From Rhizobium sp. BK602 (lineage in GTDB: Bacteria > Pseudomonadota > Alphaproteobacteria > Rhizobiales > Rhizobiaceae), in NCBI RefSeq assembly GCF_014195095.1, contig NZ_JACIBC010000005.1, forward strand, positions 1-64,000: a stretch of DNA of 64,000 nucleotides. The letters run 5' to 3'. A program made the translations under genes and the position numbers. Below, one piece after another: positions 34,343-43,088 of the stretch (positions are counted from its first letter, which is position 1; each line of letters opens with the position of its first letter). The notes beneath the pieces were generated by a model, which worked only from the letters and a program-made list of their open reading frames with translations, was not told the origin of the DNA and searched no databases.

Positions 34343-35200
34343 ATGACCGTTGCGCATTACGAGGTTCTGTCGTTGCGGATCGCATCCGATCCGCAACGCA
34401 CAGTCGGCACAAACTTCTTCTTCGACAGCTTTCCGGGCCCAGCGGATCTCCCGATGCCACAAGACTACCTGTCATGGGTGTTACGAGGCGACGGAAGGTG
34501 CATTCTGGTCGATACGTGCTTTACGGCCGCGTCCGCGGAGCGGCGGCGGCGGCATATGCATCGGTCGCTGGAAGCCCTGCTCGCCGACCTCGATATCGAG
34601 CCCGCCGGTGTGACCGATGTCATAATGACTCACCTGCATTGGGACCATGCGGGCAATATCGGGCTCTTTCCAAACGCGCGCTTCCATGTGCAGGCAGCCG
34701 AACTCGCCTTCTGCACGGGGCCTGCGATGCTGCACCAAGGCGTGAGCAAGATCTACAACCGTGAAGACGTGCAATCCTTCATGGCGCCCCTCTTCGAAGG
34801 ACGCGTGGCGATCGTGGACGGCGATGCCACGCTGTTTCCCGGCATCGACGTGCACAAGGTGGGAGGGCACACACCCGGCAGCATGACGGTGACTGTCGCC
34901 ACCCGCCGCGGACCTGTCGTGCTCGCTTCGGATGCCGCGCACTTTTACGCCAACTTCCAAGGACGCAGCCCCTTTCCCATTCTGGAAAACTTCCCCCAGG
35001 CACTAACCGCCTTCGATATCATCGATCGCCTGTCGGGTGGCTCGATTGCCCATGTTATCCCCGGTCACGATCCCATTATCGCGAGCGCCTATCCGAAATT
35101 GGGAGAACGCCATGCGGATATCGTTTGCCTGCACGAAAACCCGGTGATTGACATCGCCGCCGCCATGGCCCGGCAATTTTCCCTCGGGAAAACAGCATGA
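34343..35200 (+). CDS. Metallo-beta-lactamase-fold hydrolase, lactonase-like
   Basis: A 285-residue MBL-fold hydrolase with the full two-metal set: His97-x-His99-x-Asp101-His102 (MTHLHWDHAGN), a His in GGHTPGS, an Asp in LASDAAHFY and a His in IPGHDP. The layout is that of the AttM/AiiA lactonase group, which opens acyl-homoserine or other lactones. In this operon it may hydrolyse a lactone or ester intermediate. It starts 5 bases after the oxygenase stop and overlaps the next gene by 4 bases. Confidence 0.85.
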   Translation: MTVAHYEVLSLRIASDPQRTVGTNFFFDSFPGPADLPMPQDYLSWVLRGDGRCILVDTCFTAASAERRRRHMHRSLEALLADLDIEPAGVTDVIMTHLHWDHAGNIGLFPNARFHVQAAELAFCTGPAMLHQGVSKIYNREDVQSFMAPLFEGRVAIVDGDATLFPGIDVHKVGGHTPGSMTVTVATRRGPVVLASDAAHFYANFQGRSPFPILENFPQALTAFDIIDRLSGGSIAHVIPGHDPIIASAYPKLGERHADIVCLHENPVIDIAAAMARQFSLGKTA

Positions 35201-36333
35201 CGACAGGAGCGACCAGTGGCTTCCAAATCGACACGGTGATCGTCGGCGCCGGCGTGATCGGGGTGGCAATTGCCCGGGAACTGGCGCTCGACGGGCGCGA
35301 AGTTCTGATACTGGACAGGGAAAAGCGGCCAGGACAGCATCAATCCAGCCGCAACAGCGGCGTGATCCATGCCGGCTTCTACTATCCTGACGACAGTCTC
35401 AAGGCAAAGCTCTGCCACAAAGGCAAGCTTGAACTTTATCGATTTGCGGAGGAACGCCGCGTGCCGCACCGACGGGTCGGCAAAATCGTGGTCGCAACGG
35501 ACGAGGCACAAACGGGAAAGCTTGAAATCATGCACGCTCGGGCGCTTGCCTGCGGCATCGACGACGTGCAACTGCTATCCGCCCTCGAGTTGCGGCGCAT
35601 GGAACCGGAACTCGCCGGTGTCGCCGGTCTGTGGTCACCATCCACCGGCGTCATCGATGCCTCGGCGCTTCTTGATGCCATGGAAGCCGAGGCGACGGCT
35701 CTCGGTGCAGCCTTTTCGATGAACAGTCGGCTTTTGAGGGCCGAGGCACGGCCTGACGGATGGACGCTTTTCGTTGAGAACTGCGGTGAGACGATCCGGC
35801 TCGACTGCCGGCTCCTCATCAACAGCGCCGGCATCGAAGCCCCGCATCTGGCAAGCTGCATCGACGGTTATGCAGCGGAGCGAATTCCGGAGACCTATCT
35901 GGCGCGTGGCAACTTTTTCAGCTGCCAGGGCGGCGCCCCATTTTCGCATCTGATCTATCCCCTCCCCGGTCCGATCGGACTGGGCGTGCATCTGACGCTG
36001 GATCTCGACGGTCAGGCCAAGTTTGGCCCCGACGTAGAGCTGGTCGATCAGATTTCCTACGATGTGAAGCCGGACAGGGCGGAAGGTTTTTACGATGCGA
36101 TCCGCGCATTCTGGCCCGGCCTGAAGCCGAATACGCTGATGCCCGCCTATTCCGGCATCCGCGCCAAGATCGGCACGCCCGGCGACCCTCAGGACTGGAT
36201 CGTCGAGACGACCGCAACGCATGGGCTATTCGGCCTTGTCAATCTGTTCGGCATCGAAACACCCGGCATGACCTGTTCCCTCGCGCTTGCCCGCCATGTG
36301 GCGGAGCACTTGCGGGCGGAGGATCTGCTTTAG
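35197..36333 (+). CDS. FAD-dependent oxidoreductase, L-2-hydroxyglutarate oxidase-like
   Basis: A 378-residue DAO-family flavoprotein. The N-terminal FAD motif is VIVGAGVIGVAIARELAL, followed by the LhgO-type block SSRNSGVIHAGFYYPDDSLKA and the later GLGVHLTLDLDGQAKFGPD. LhgO oxidises L-2-hydroxyglutarate to 2-oxoglutarate; here the context suggests oxidation of a 2-hydroxy acid or amino acid made in the same pathway. It overlaps the hydrolase gene and is followed after 68 bases by the radical-SAM gene. Confidence 0.85.
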   Translation: MTTGATSGFQIDTVIVGAGVIGVAIARELALDGREVLILDREKRPGQHQSSRNSGVIHAGFYYPDDSLKAKLCHKGKLELYRFAEERRVPHRRVGKIVVATDEAQTGKLEIMHARALACGIDDVQLLSALELRRMEPELAGVAGLWSPSTGVIDASALLDAMEAEATALGAAFSMNSRLLRAEARPDGWTLFVENCGETIRLDCRLLINSAGIEAPHLASCIDGYAAERIPETYLARGNFFSCQGGAPFSHLIYPLPGPIGLGVHLTLDLDGQAKFGPDVELVDQISYDVKPDRAEGFYDAIRAFWPGLKPNTLMPAYSGIRAKIGTPGDPQDWIVETTATHGLFGLVNLFGIETPGMTCSLALARHVAEHLRAEDLL

Positions 36334-36401
36334 GACGGGCGCCCCGCGCCCGAACCGGCTCCGCACTCTCTTTCCCGTAACTCTTGAGGATGGCGACGAC
36401 T

Positions 36402-37817
36402 ATGGATACGACGGCCTATAACGCGATTGGCGCGGTGGCTCCTATTCCGCTGCATGGTAGCGGCGACACCGGAAAGATTACCTATTACGCCAATCATCGG
36501 CTGGATCACGTCCCGCAATTGGAAAAGCTGGACCCTGCTTTGGTCGAAGGCATTCGCCTTGCGGCACTGGTCTTTCCCTTCAAGGTCAACAGCTATGTGC
36601 TGGATACCTTGATTGATTGGGAGGCGGGAGAGCAAGATCCGATCTTCCGTCTTGTCTTCCCGCATCCGGACATGCTCCTGCCGGAGGACCTTGCGAGCCT
36701 GAGGAGGCTGCGGAATGCTGGCGATCCAACCCTGTTGACGGCCGAGATAATGCGCATCCGCGACAGCATGAACCCGCACAGCTCCAACCAATTGACCAAT
36801 ATTCCGATTTTCGACGGGCGCCATGTGCCGGGCATGCAGCACAAGTATCAGGAAACGACCCTGTTCTTCGCCAAGCAAGGACAGACCTGCCATTCCTATT
36901 GCACGTTCTGTTTTCGCTGGCCGCAATTCGTCAAGACCGGTGCCGATAAGTTCGAGGCAGATGACGGCGCACAGATGCTCGACTACCTGCGTACCCGGCC
37001 CGATGTCAGCGATCTGCTCATGACTGGCGGCGATCCGATGGTGATGACCACGAGACGTCTTACGGCCTATCTGGAGCCGCTCCTGTCCAGAGAGTTCGAC
37101 CATATTCGCAATATCCGCATCGGTACGAAGGCGATCACCTACAATCCACAACGCTTTGTGACCGACAAGGATGCAAATGAACTGCTGGCGCTGATTGCGC
37201 GGCTGGCTGATGCCGGAAAACACGTTGCCGTGATGGCGCATGTAAACCACTGGCGGGAATTGGAACCGGAGCCCGTGCATCAGGCGATTGCGGCGCTTCG
37301 CAATGCCGGCGCCGTGCTGCGCACCCAAAGTCCGGTGCTGCGACACATCAATGATGATGCCTCGGTCTGGAGCCGCATGTGGAAGGATCAGGTCGAGCTC
37401 GGCATGGTGCCCTACTACATGTTCATGGAGCGGGATACCGGCGCGCACCACTATTTCGGCACCGGGGTCGCCCGCGCGCTTTCGATCTACCAGGATGCCA
37501 GCGCCGCCGTATCCGGCATCTGCAAGACGGCGCGAGGCCCGGTAATGAGTGCGGGACCGGGCAAGATACATGTTCTGGGCCGGCTTTCGCATGGCGGTCG
37601 GGAGCATTTCATCCTCTCCTTCCTGCAGGCCCGCAAGAAGGAGTGGCTTAATCGCCCCTTCCTGGCGGACTATTCCGAGACGGCGCGCTGGCTGGATGAT
37701 CTCACGCCGTCCGGCGGTGACAATGCCTTCTTCTTTACCCATGAATACCAACAGATGATGGCAGCCGGCAATCAGGCGGAAAACCCCGCGGCCCACGCAG
37801 GGGGTTCAAACGCATGA
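36402..37817 (+). CDS. Radical SAM aminomutase, KamA/lysine 2,3-aminomutase-like
   Basis: A 471-residue radical SAM enzyme of the KamA family. The [4Fe-4S] cluster Cys are 163, 167 and 170 (CHSYCTFCF), and the PLP Lys is probably Lys388 in SAGPGKIHV, the counterpart of the PGGGGK motif. LLMTGGDPM and IGTKAITYNPQRF are core-barrel strands. The family moves the 2-amino group of lysine or glutamate to C3. It is about 55 residues longer than clostridial KamA, mostly at the ends. Start options are 36390 and 36402; the latter has GAGGA 11 bases upstream. The substrate is undetermined. Confidence 0.85.
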   Translation: MDTTAYNAIGAVAPIPLHGSGDTGKITYYANHRLDHVPQLEKLDPALVEGIRLAALVFPFKVNSYVLDTLIDWEAGEQDPIFRLVFPHPDMLLPEDLASLRRLRNAGDPTLLTAEIMRIRDSMNPHSSNQLTNIPIFDGRHVPGMQHKYQETTLFFAKQGQTCHSYCTFCFRWPQFVKTGADKFEADDGAQMLDYLRTRPDVSDLLMTGGDPMVMTTRRLTAYLEPLLSREFDHIRNIRIGTKAITYNPQRFVTDKDANELLALIARLADAGKHVAVMAHVNHWRELEPEPVHQAIAALRNAGAVLRTQSPVLRHINDDASVWSRMWKDQVELGMVPYYMFMERDTGAHHYFGTGVARALSIYQDASAAVSGICKTARGPVMSAGPGKIHVLGRLSHGGREHFILSFLQARKKEWLNRPFLADYSETARWLDDLTPSGGDNAFFFTHEYQQMMAAGNQAENPAAHAGGSNA

Positions 37818-39691
37818 ACCGCCTTGCGATTGCGATCGTCGGCGCAGGGCCGCGATCGCTCAACCTCATCGAGCGCCTGTCCTTCAGGCTGAAGCAGGAG
37901 CCCAACCTTCCGGCAATTACCGTGCACCTGATCGATCCCGGCCTTGCCGGGGCCGGAGTGCATTCTCCGGACCAATCCCGTCTGCTGCTGACAAATACAT
38001 TGGCGTCGCAGGTTACCAGCTTTTCCGGTATCGATCCGAAAAATCCGAAATCCGCGCCCTCAGGCCCCTCATTCACCGAATGGGCGAAAGCCGCGGGCTA
38101 CCGCCGTCTGGGTAGCCGCTATGACAAGGCCGGGCCGGACGAGGGCGAGCCGATCGGCGATCTCGATTACCTGCCACGGGCCATGCTGGGGGAATATCTT
38201 CATTTCTCCTTTCAGCGCATCGTGATGGAAGCGCCCGCGTGCCTGAAGATCATAGAACACCGTCAGTTGGCGGTGGATGTCACGACGCAGCCCGACGAGG
38301 TCGTCCTCGAAGACGGCACCCGCCTGCCCTTCGATGGCCTGATCATAGCGACGGGCCACTGCGAAACCGCGGCAAGCCCTGAAGATTTGCGGCGGCAGAC
38401 CTTTGTGGAAGCCGGGCGCGCCGGCAATGCAAAGCTCGCCTATATTCCCTCCGTCTACCCGACATCGAAGCTCTCGCAGATCGAACCCGGCGCCGTGGTT
38501 GCCCTGCAAGGCCTGGGATTGACCGCCTATGACGTGATGACCGAACTGACGGTAGGACGCGGGGGTGTTTTCGAGGGCGATGCCCGCAACCTGCGTTATC
38601 GTCCCTCCGGAAGGGAACCGAAAGTCCTGCTTTTTTCGCGCCAATCGCTCCCTTACGATGCGCGCGGCGTCAATCAGAAGGGGGTTGATGGCGGCCATGT
38701 CGCCCGTTTCCTGACCGCCGAGGCGGTGGAAGCCATCCGTCAGCGGAGAGAGCGCGAAACCGGCGATCGACGGCTTGATTTCATCCAGGATATCATGCCG
38801 CTTTTGCGCAAGGATATGGCTTTCGGTTATCGCTGTTCCAAACTCCAGCGAGAGATCGATCCCGGTTCCTTCGAGCCGACGGTCGAGGAAAATGCAATCA
38901 TCGACCGGATCTTCGATCCCCGGCATCTCCTTGACGCAGAAGACTTGGAAAGCTTCCGGGACCGCGTGGTTGCTCATCTGCGCAGCGATCTCGCCGAGGC
39001 GTTGAAGGGCAATGTCTCTTCTCCCTTCAAGGCGGCCACCGATACGATCCGCGATCTGCGGGCCGGGCTCTCCACGGCTATCGAATTCTCCGGTCTCCTG
39101 CCGCAATCGCATCGCTATGTCGCGGAAACCTTCATCGCATTGACGAACCGGATCACCTTCGGCCCGCCACTGATCCGCAATGCGGAACTCTTGGCGCTGA
39201 TCGATGCCGGGATCGTTGATTGGGCGGGTGGACCCGGTGCGCGCGCCGAACTGCCTCAACAGGGCGGGCGTTTTGTGATCGACACGCCCTTTGTCGCGGA
39301 CAGTGCCCGCGTGCAAGCCGACGCGCTGGTGATTGCGCGCGTCACTGGTCACCGGCCAGCACAGGATGTTCGCTCGCTTTCCCGCCGAATGATCGCGAAC
39401 GGGCTGGCGCGCGCCTTCCGCAACGGAGACTATGAGCCCTATGGCCTGGATGTCGATCGGCGGCTGCGCCTGATTCAACCGGACGGTTCGCTCAATCCGA
39501 GAGCCTGGGCCGTGGGTTATGTGGTGGAAGGACCACGCTTTCACACCCATGCTTTGCCGAGGCCCGGCCGTGCCTCCACGCAGCTGAACGATGCCATGCT
39601 GCTGATCGATGACCTGCTGGCAACGCTCTGGCCGAAGCCACGACTTTCACCTGAAACACAACATGCGCCGGCATTGGAGAGCCTGACATGA
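37814..39691 (+). CDS. Large FAD/NAD(P)-binding oxidoreductase
   Basis: A 625-residue flavoprotein whose N-terminus, IAIVGAGPRSLNLIERL, is the FAD GxGxxG/S motif of the NAD_binding_9 type. Further blocks are LIIATGHCET (typical of N-hydroxylating and two-dinucleotide flavoproteins) and VVALQGLGLTAYDVMTELT, a second nucleotide-binding stretch. The C-terminal 250 residues are unassigned. Large proteins of this kind occur in some natural-product clusters, and amine oxidation or N-hydroxylation is possible, but I cannot assign a reaction. It overlaps both neighbouring genes by 4 bases, so it is stoichiometrically linked to the KamA-like and IlvE-like enzymes. Confidence 0.75.
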   Translation: MNRLAIAIVGAGPRSLNLIERLSFRLKQEPNLPAITVHLIDPGLAGAGVHSPDQSRLLLTNTLASQVTSFSGIDPKNPKSAPSGPSFTEWAKAAGYRRLGSRYDKAGPDEGEPIGDLDYLPRAMLGEYLHFSFQRIVMEAPACLKIIEHRQLAVDVTTQPDEVVLEDGTRLPFDGLIIATGHCETAASPEDLRRQTFVEAGRAGNAKLAYIPSVYPTSKLSQIEPGAVVALQGLGLTAYDVMTELTVGRGGVFEGDARNLRYRPSGREPKVLLFSRQSLPYDARGVNQKGVDGGHVARFLTAEAVEAIRQRRERETGDRRLDFIQDIMPLLRKDMAFGYRCSKLQREIDPGSFEPTVEENAIIDRIFDPRHLLDAEDLESFRDRVVAHLRSDLAEALKGNVSSPFKAATDTIRDLRAGLSTAIEFSGLLPQSHRYVAETFIALTNRITFGPPLIRNAELLALIDAGIVDWAGGPGARAELPQQGGRFVIDTPFVADSARVQADALVIARVTGHRPAQDVRSLSRRMIANGLARAFRNGDYEPYGLDVDRRLRLIQPDGSLNPRAWAVGYVVEGPRFHTHALPRPGRASTQLNDAMLLIDDLLATLWPKPRLSPETQHAPALESLT

Positions 39692-40749
39692 TCGAAATGC
39701 TGTCTGCCAATTCTCCGCTGCCAACGGCTGGTTCATTGGGCTTCGGGAAATATATTGCCGACCACATCGCCATTTGCCGCTATCGTGCCGGAGACGGCTG
39801 GAGCGAGCCGCAGGTCGTGCCTTACCAGGATTTTGCTCTCAATCCCTGCGCATTGGTTCTGCATTATGGCCAGTCGATCTACGAGGGACTGAAGGCCTAT
39901 CGGCAGATGAATGGATCGATTGCTTTGTTCCGTCCGGAACGCAATGCCGCGCGATTTCGCGCTTCCGCGCGCCGCATGGCAATGGCCGAGATGCCGGAAC
40001 GGCTATTCGTGCAGGCAATGACTGACCTGACACGACATCAGCGGCATCTGGTGCCGGATCCGAGGAGCGGTTCGCTGTACCTGCGTCCGGTGATGATCGC
40101 GGACGAGGCAGCCTTTGGCGTGCGCCGTGCGTCCTCCTATCTCTTTTTCGTCGTCGCCAGTCCGGTGGATGATCTCTATCGGGCTGACGGACGGGGCATG
40201 CGGCTCCGCGCAACCGAAGACTATACCCGCGCCACCGCCAAAGGCGGAGGGGATGCCAAGACCTCCGGAAATTACGGCCGTACCATCCTGGCGCTGGACG
40301 AGGCTCGTGCCGACGGATTCGACAACGTCCTGTGGCTCGATCCCAACGGTCTCGATCTGATCGAAGAAGCCGGGATCACCAATGTCTTCCTGCGGACAAG
40401 CGACAGACGGATCCTCACTCCTCCTCTCAACGGCCGGATTCTGGCCGGCGTGACGCGCGAAACGGTGATTGCGCAATCCAGGCGCTGGGGCCTGGAGGTG
40501 GAGGAGCGGGAAATCTCGATTACCGAACTCGCGAACGGAATTCTCAACGGCAAGGTGACCGAGGTTTTCATGACCGGCACCGCGACGCACATCGCCCCGG
40601 TCGCATCCATTTCCTGGCGGGAAAACGAGTATCGCCTGCCCGATGCCCCCTTTTCTTCCTCGCTTGCCGGTCGGCTTTCGATCCATATCCGTGATGTCCA
40701 AACCGGCATTTCACCTGATCCCGAGGGCTGGATGACAAATGTCGAATGA
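39688..40749 (+). CDS. Branched-chain aminotransferase-like PLP enzyme (fold type IV)
   Basis: A 353-residue IlvE-family enzyme. ALVLHYGQSIYEGLKAYR and the PLP Lys at about 191 (GGDAKTSGNYGRT) are family hallmarks, with EEAGITNVFL and MTGTATHIAPV binding the cofactor phosphate. It closes the operon. Since housekeeping ilvE would not be in such a cluster, it probably transaminates a pathway-specific amino or oxo acid; a beta-amino acid from the KamA-like enzyme is a logical candidate (inference). Confidence 0.88.
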   Translation: MIEMLSANSPLPTAGSLGFGKYIADHIAICRYRAGDGWSEPQVVPYQDFALNPCALVLHYGQSIYEGLKAYRQMNGSIALFRPERNAARFRASARRMAMAEMPERLFVQAMTDLTRHQRHLVPDPRSGSLYLRPVMIADEAAFGVRRASSYLFFVVASPVDDLYRADGRGMRLRATEDYTRATAKGGGDAKTSGNYGRTILALDEARADGFDNVLWLDPNGLDLIEEAGITNVFLRTSDRRILTPPLNGRILAGVTRETVIAQSRRWGLEVEEREISITELANGILNGKVTEVFMTGTATHIAPVASISWRENEYRLPDAPFSSSLAGRLSIHIRDVQTGISPDPEGWMTNVE

Positions 40750-40869
40750 ATCCCTTCGACGCCGGGCAAGCCCCGCATGCCGTCATTCATTTGCCAATCT
40801 TGTTGCAGGCACCATCGGTTGACGGCCAGCGCATGTTGGCATCAAGCTACCATCAGTTAGGAGATTTCC

Positions 40870-41382
40870 ATGAGCATCCTCTCTCGATTGAAAGAACTTG
40901 GTATCGAACTCCCCGCTGACGCGGCACCTGGGGCACGTTATACGCCCGCTGTCGTTCATCAATCGGTGGCTTATGTCAGCGGCCAGCTGCCTCGCGATGG
41001 AGACATCGTCCAAGTCCTTGGCAAGGTAGGCGAGGATGTTACGCTCGAGGATGCCAAACGTGGTGCGCGCTTGGCTTTCGTTCGCACTCTGGCGGCATTC
41101 CGAGAGGCGATTGGCGATATCGAGCAGTTGGATCGAGTGCTGCGGCTCGTCGTTTACGTCAACAGCGCTGCCGATTTCACGCGGCACAGCCAGGTGGCGG
41201 ATGGCGCATCCGAGCTGATTTTTGACCTGCTCGGTCCGGAACGTGGCCAGCACGCCCGCACCACGATCGGTGTCGCGCAGGTGCCGCGCAACGCAGCCCT
41301 TGAAATCGAAGCGACGATAGCCATCAAACCACGCCCACAGACAAATGACCGCAGACAGGAAGCAGCAATACTTCCGTACTGA
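40870..41382 (+). CDS. RidA (YjgF/Rid) family protein
   Basis: A 170-residue Rid protein. HQSVAYVSGQLPRDGD and the C-terminal ARTTIGVAQVPRNAALEIEATI, with the catalytic-type Arg in VPRNA and Glu in EIEA, place it in the family that hydrolyses reactive enamines/imines from PLP or flavin enzymes. A C-terminal tail of about 15 residues is extra. It follows the aminotransferase operon after 120 bases with its own ribosome site (TAGGAG), so it may clear imine by-products of that pathway. Confidence 0.87.
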   Translation: MSILSRLKELGIELPADAAPGARYTPAVVHQSVAYVSGQLPRDGDIVQVLGKVGEDVTLEDAKRGARLAFVRTLAAFREAIGDIEQLDRVLRLVVYVNSAADFTRHSQVADGASELIFDLLGPERGQHARTTIGVAQVPRNAALEIEATIAIKPRPQTNDRRQEAAILPY

Positions 41383-41574
41383 CGGCTTCTTTGTTCCCAC
41401 GTTTTCCGCCGGTATCTCGCCGGAAAGGCGCGCGGCGATCTTATCGTAAAGATGGTACGATAATTTCGGAGCGACCGTGAAAACCTGCAGCCGGAAACAA
41501 GCATTCATGCCTCCGCCGGGTGGCAACGGATGCCAGGATCGATATCGTCATCGCGCAGAGGTGAGACCGCCTTC

Positions 41575-43077
41575 TCATCCAATGGTCGCCCAGACGCCCT
41601 TGGTCTGGGTGTAGGAATTGAGCGCATCCATGCATTTGTCGCGGCCGTTGCCGCTTTCCTTCCAGCCGCCGAAGGGAAGCTGCATGTCGCCGGTCATATA
41701 GCTGTTGATATAGACCATCCCGGCCTCCATATCGCGCGCGAAACGATGCGCCTTGCCGAGGTCCGAGGTCCAGATGCCGGCGGCGAGACCGAAGCTGGTG
41801 TCGTTGGCGATCGAGACCGCCTCCTCGAAGCCGTCGAACGCGATGATGCTGGCGACCGGGCCGAAAATCTCTTCGCGGGCGATGGTCATCTGGTTGGTGA
41901 CGCCGGTGAAGATCGTCGGAGAGACGAAGGCACCCTTTTCCAGCCCTGCCGGAATGCCGCCGCCGAGCAGGCACTCCGCGCCGGCCTGCCGGCCGATGCC
42001 GATATAATTCAACACCCGCTTCTGCTGACCGAAATCCACCAGCGGCCCCATGCTGGTATTCGGGTCCAGCGGATCGCCCGGCTGGTAGCCCGTTTCGGCC
42101 CTTGCGCGGAAGATGTCGGTGAAATCGCCGAGGATCTTTCTGTCCACGAGGATGCGCGAGCCGGCGCAGCAGACCTCGCCCTGGTTCCCGAAAATACCCA
42201 TGGCAGCCCAGGAGGCGGCCGCCTCGAGATCGGTGGCGTCGGCCATGATCACATGCGGGGATTTGCCGCCGCACTCGGTCGAAACCTTCTTGAGGTTCGA
42301 CTGGCCGGAATAGACCATCATCAGCTTGCCGACCTCGACCGAGCCGGTGAAGGCGATCTTCTCGACGTCGCGATGAAGCGCAAGCGCCTTGCCGGCTTCA
42401 GGCCCGAAGCCGTTGACGACGTTGAATACCCCCTCCGGACCACCGGCTTCGACGAAAAGACGAGCGAGAAGCACGGCCGACAGCGGCGACTGCTCGGCCG
42501 GCTTCAGCACCACCGAATTGCCGGCCGACAGCGCCGGAGCGATCTTCCACGCGGTCATCAATAGCGGATAGTTCCAGGGCACGATGCACCCGACGACCCC
42601 GAGCGGCTGGCGCAGCACATAGGAAAGGATGTCAGGGGACGTGGCGCCGACGCTCCCCTGCACCTTGTCGATGCATTCGGCCGTGAACCGAAAGCAGAGG
42701 AGCGCAAGCGGAACGTCGACGTTCAGCATCTCGCTGATCGGCTTGCCCATGTCCATCGTATCGATCAGCGCGAAGTCCTCGCGATGCGCCTCGATGAGAT
42801 CGGCAAACCGCAGCATCACCGCCATGCGCTCACGCGGCGGCTTTCGCGACCAGATACCGGATTTGAAAGCCTTCAGGCCGGATGCCACGGCGCGATCGAT
42901 ATCGGCGGCATCGCCCTCAGCCACTTCGGCGATCACCGTGCCGTTCGACGGATTGATGCTTTCGAACAGCTTGCCGGATCGTGCCGGACGAAGCGTCCCA
43001 TCGATGAACAACCCTCCCTCGGGCTTCAGTTTTTCGGCCTTCTGGTGCCAGGTCGTGTTGATGGAAGCAGCGGTCAT
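41575..43077 (-). CDS. Aldehyde dehydrogenase, PuuC/gamma-aminobutyraldehyde-type
   Basis: A 500-residue NAD(P)-dependent aldehyde dehydrogenase. The N-terminus (WHQKAEKLKPEGGLFIDGTL) resembles PuuC; catalytic residues are in ECGGKSPHVI (Glu) and NQGEVCCAGSRI (Cys), with IVPWNYPLL and FTGSVEVGK binding the cofactor. The start at 43077 follows GAGGAG; the upstream open frame is the GMC gene read out of phase. It is the last gene of the long amidase operon and should oxidise the aldehyde formed by the GMC enzyme encoded just before it. Confidence 0.88.
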   Translation of the reverse strand: MTAASINTTWHQKAEKLKPEGGLFIDGTLRPARSGKLFESINPSNGTVIAEVAEGDAADIDRAVASGLKAFKSGIWSRKPPRERMAVMLRFADLIEAHREDFALIDTMDMGKPISEMLNVDVPLALLCFRFTAECIDKVQGSVGATSPDILSYVLRQPLGVVGCIVPWNYPLLMTAWKIAPALSAGNSVVLKPAEQSPLSAVLLARLFVEAGGPEGVFNVVNGFGPEAGKALALHRDVEKIAFTGSVEVGKLMMVYSGQSNLKKVSTECGGKSPHVIMADATDLEAAASWAAMGIFGNQGEVCCAGSRILVDRKILGDFTDIFRARAETGYQPGDPLDPNTSMGPLVDFGQQKRVLNYIGIGRQAGAECLLGGGIPAGLEKGAFVSPTIFTGVTNQMTIAREEIFGPVASIIAFDGFEEAVSIANDTSFGLAAGIWTSDLGKAHRFARDMEAGMVYINSYMTGDMQLPFGGWKESGNGRDKCMDALNSYTQTKGVWATIG

Positions 43078-43088
43078 TTTCGTTCTCC

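Noticed and set aside
36330..37796. 488-codon minus-strand frame opposite the KamA-like gene
   Set aside because: Antisense shadow with no recognisable domain, while the plus-strand protein has intact radical-SAM and PLP motifs.
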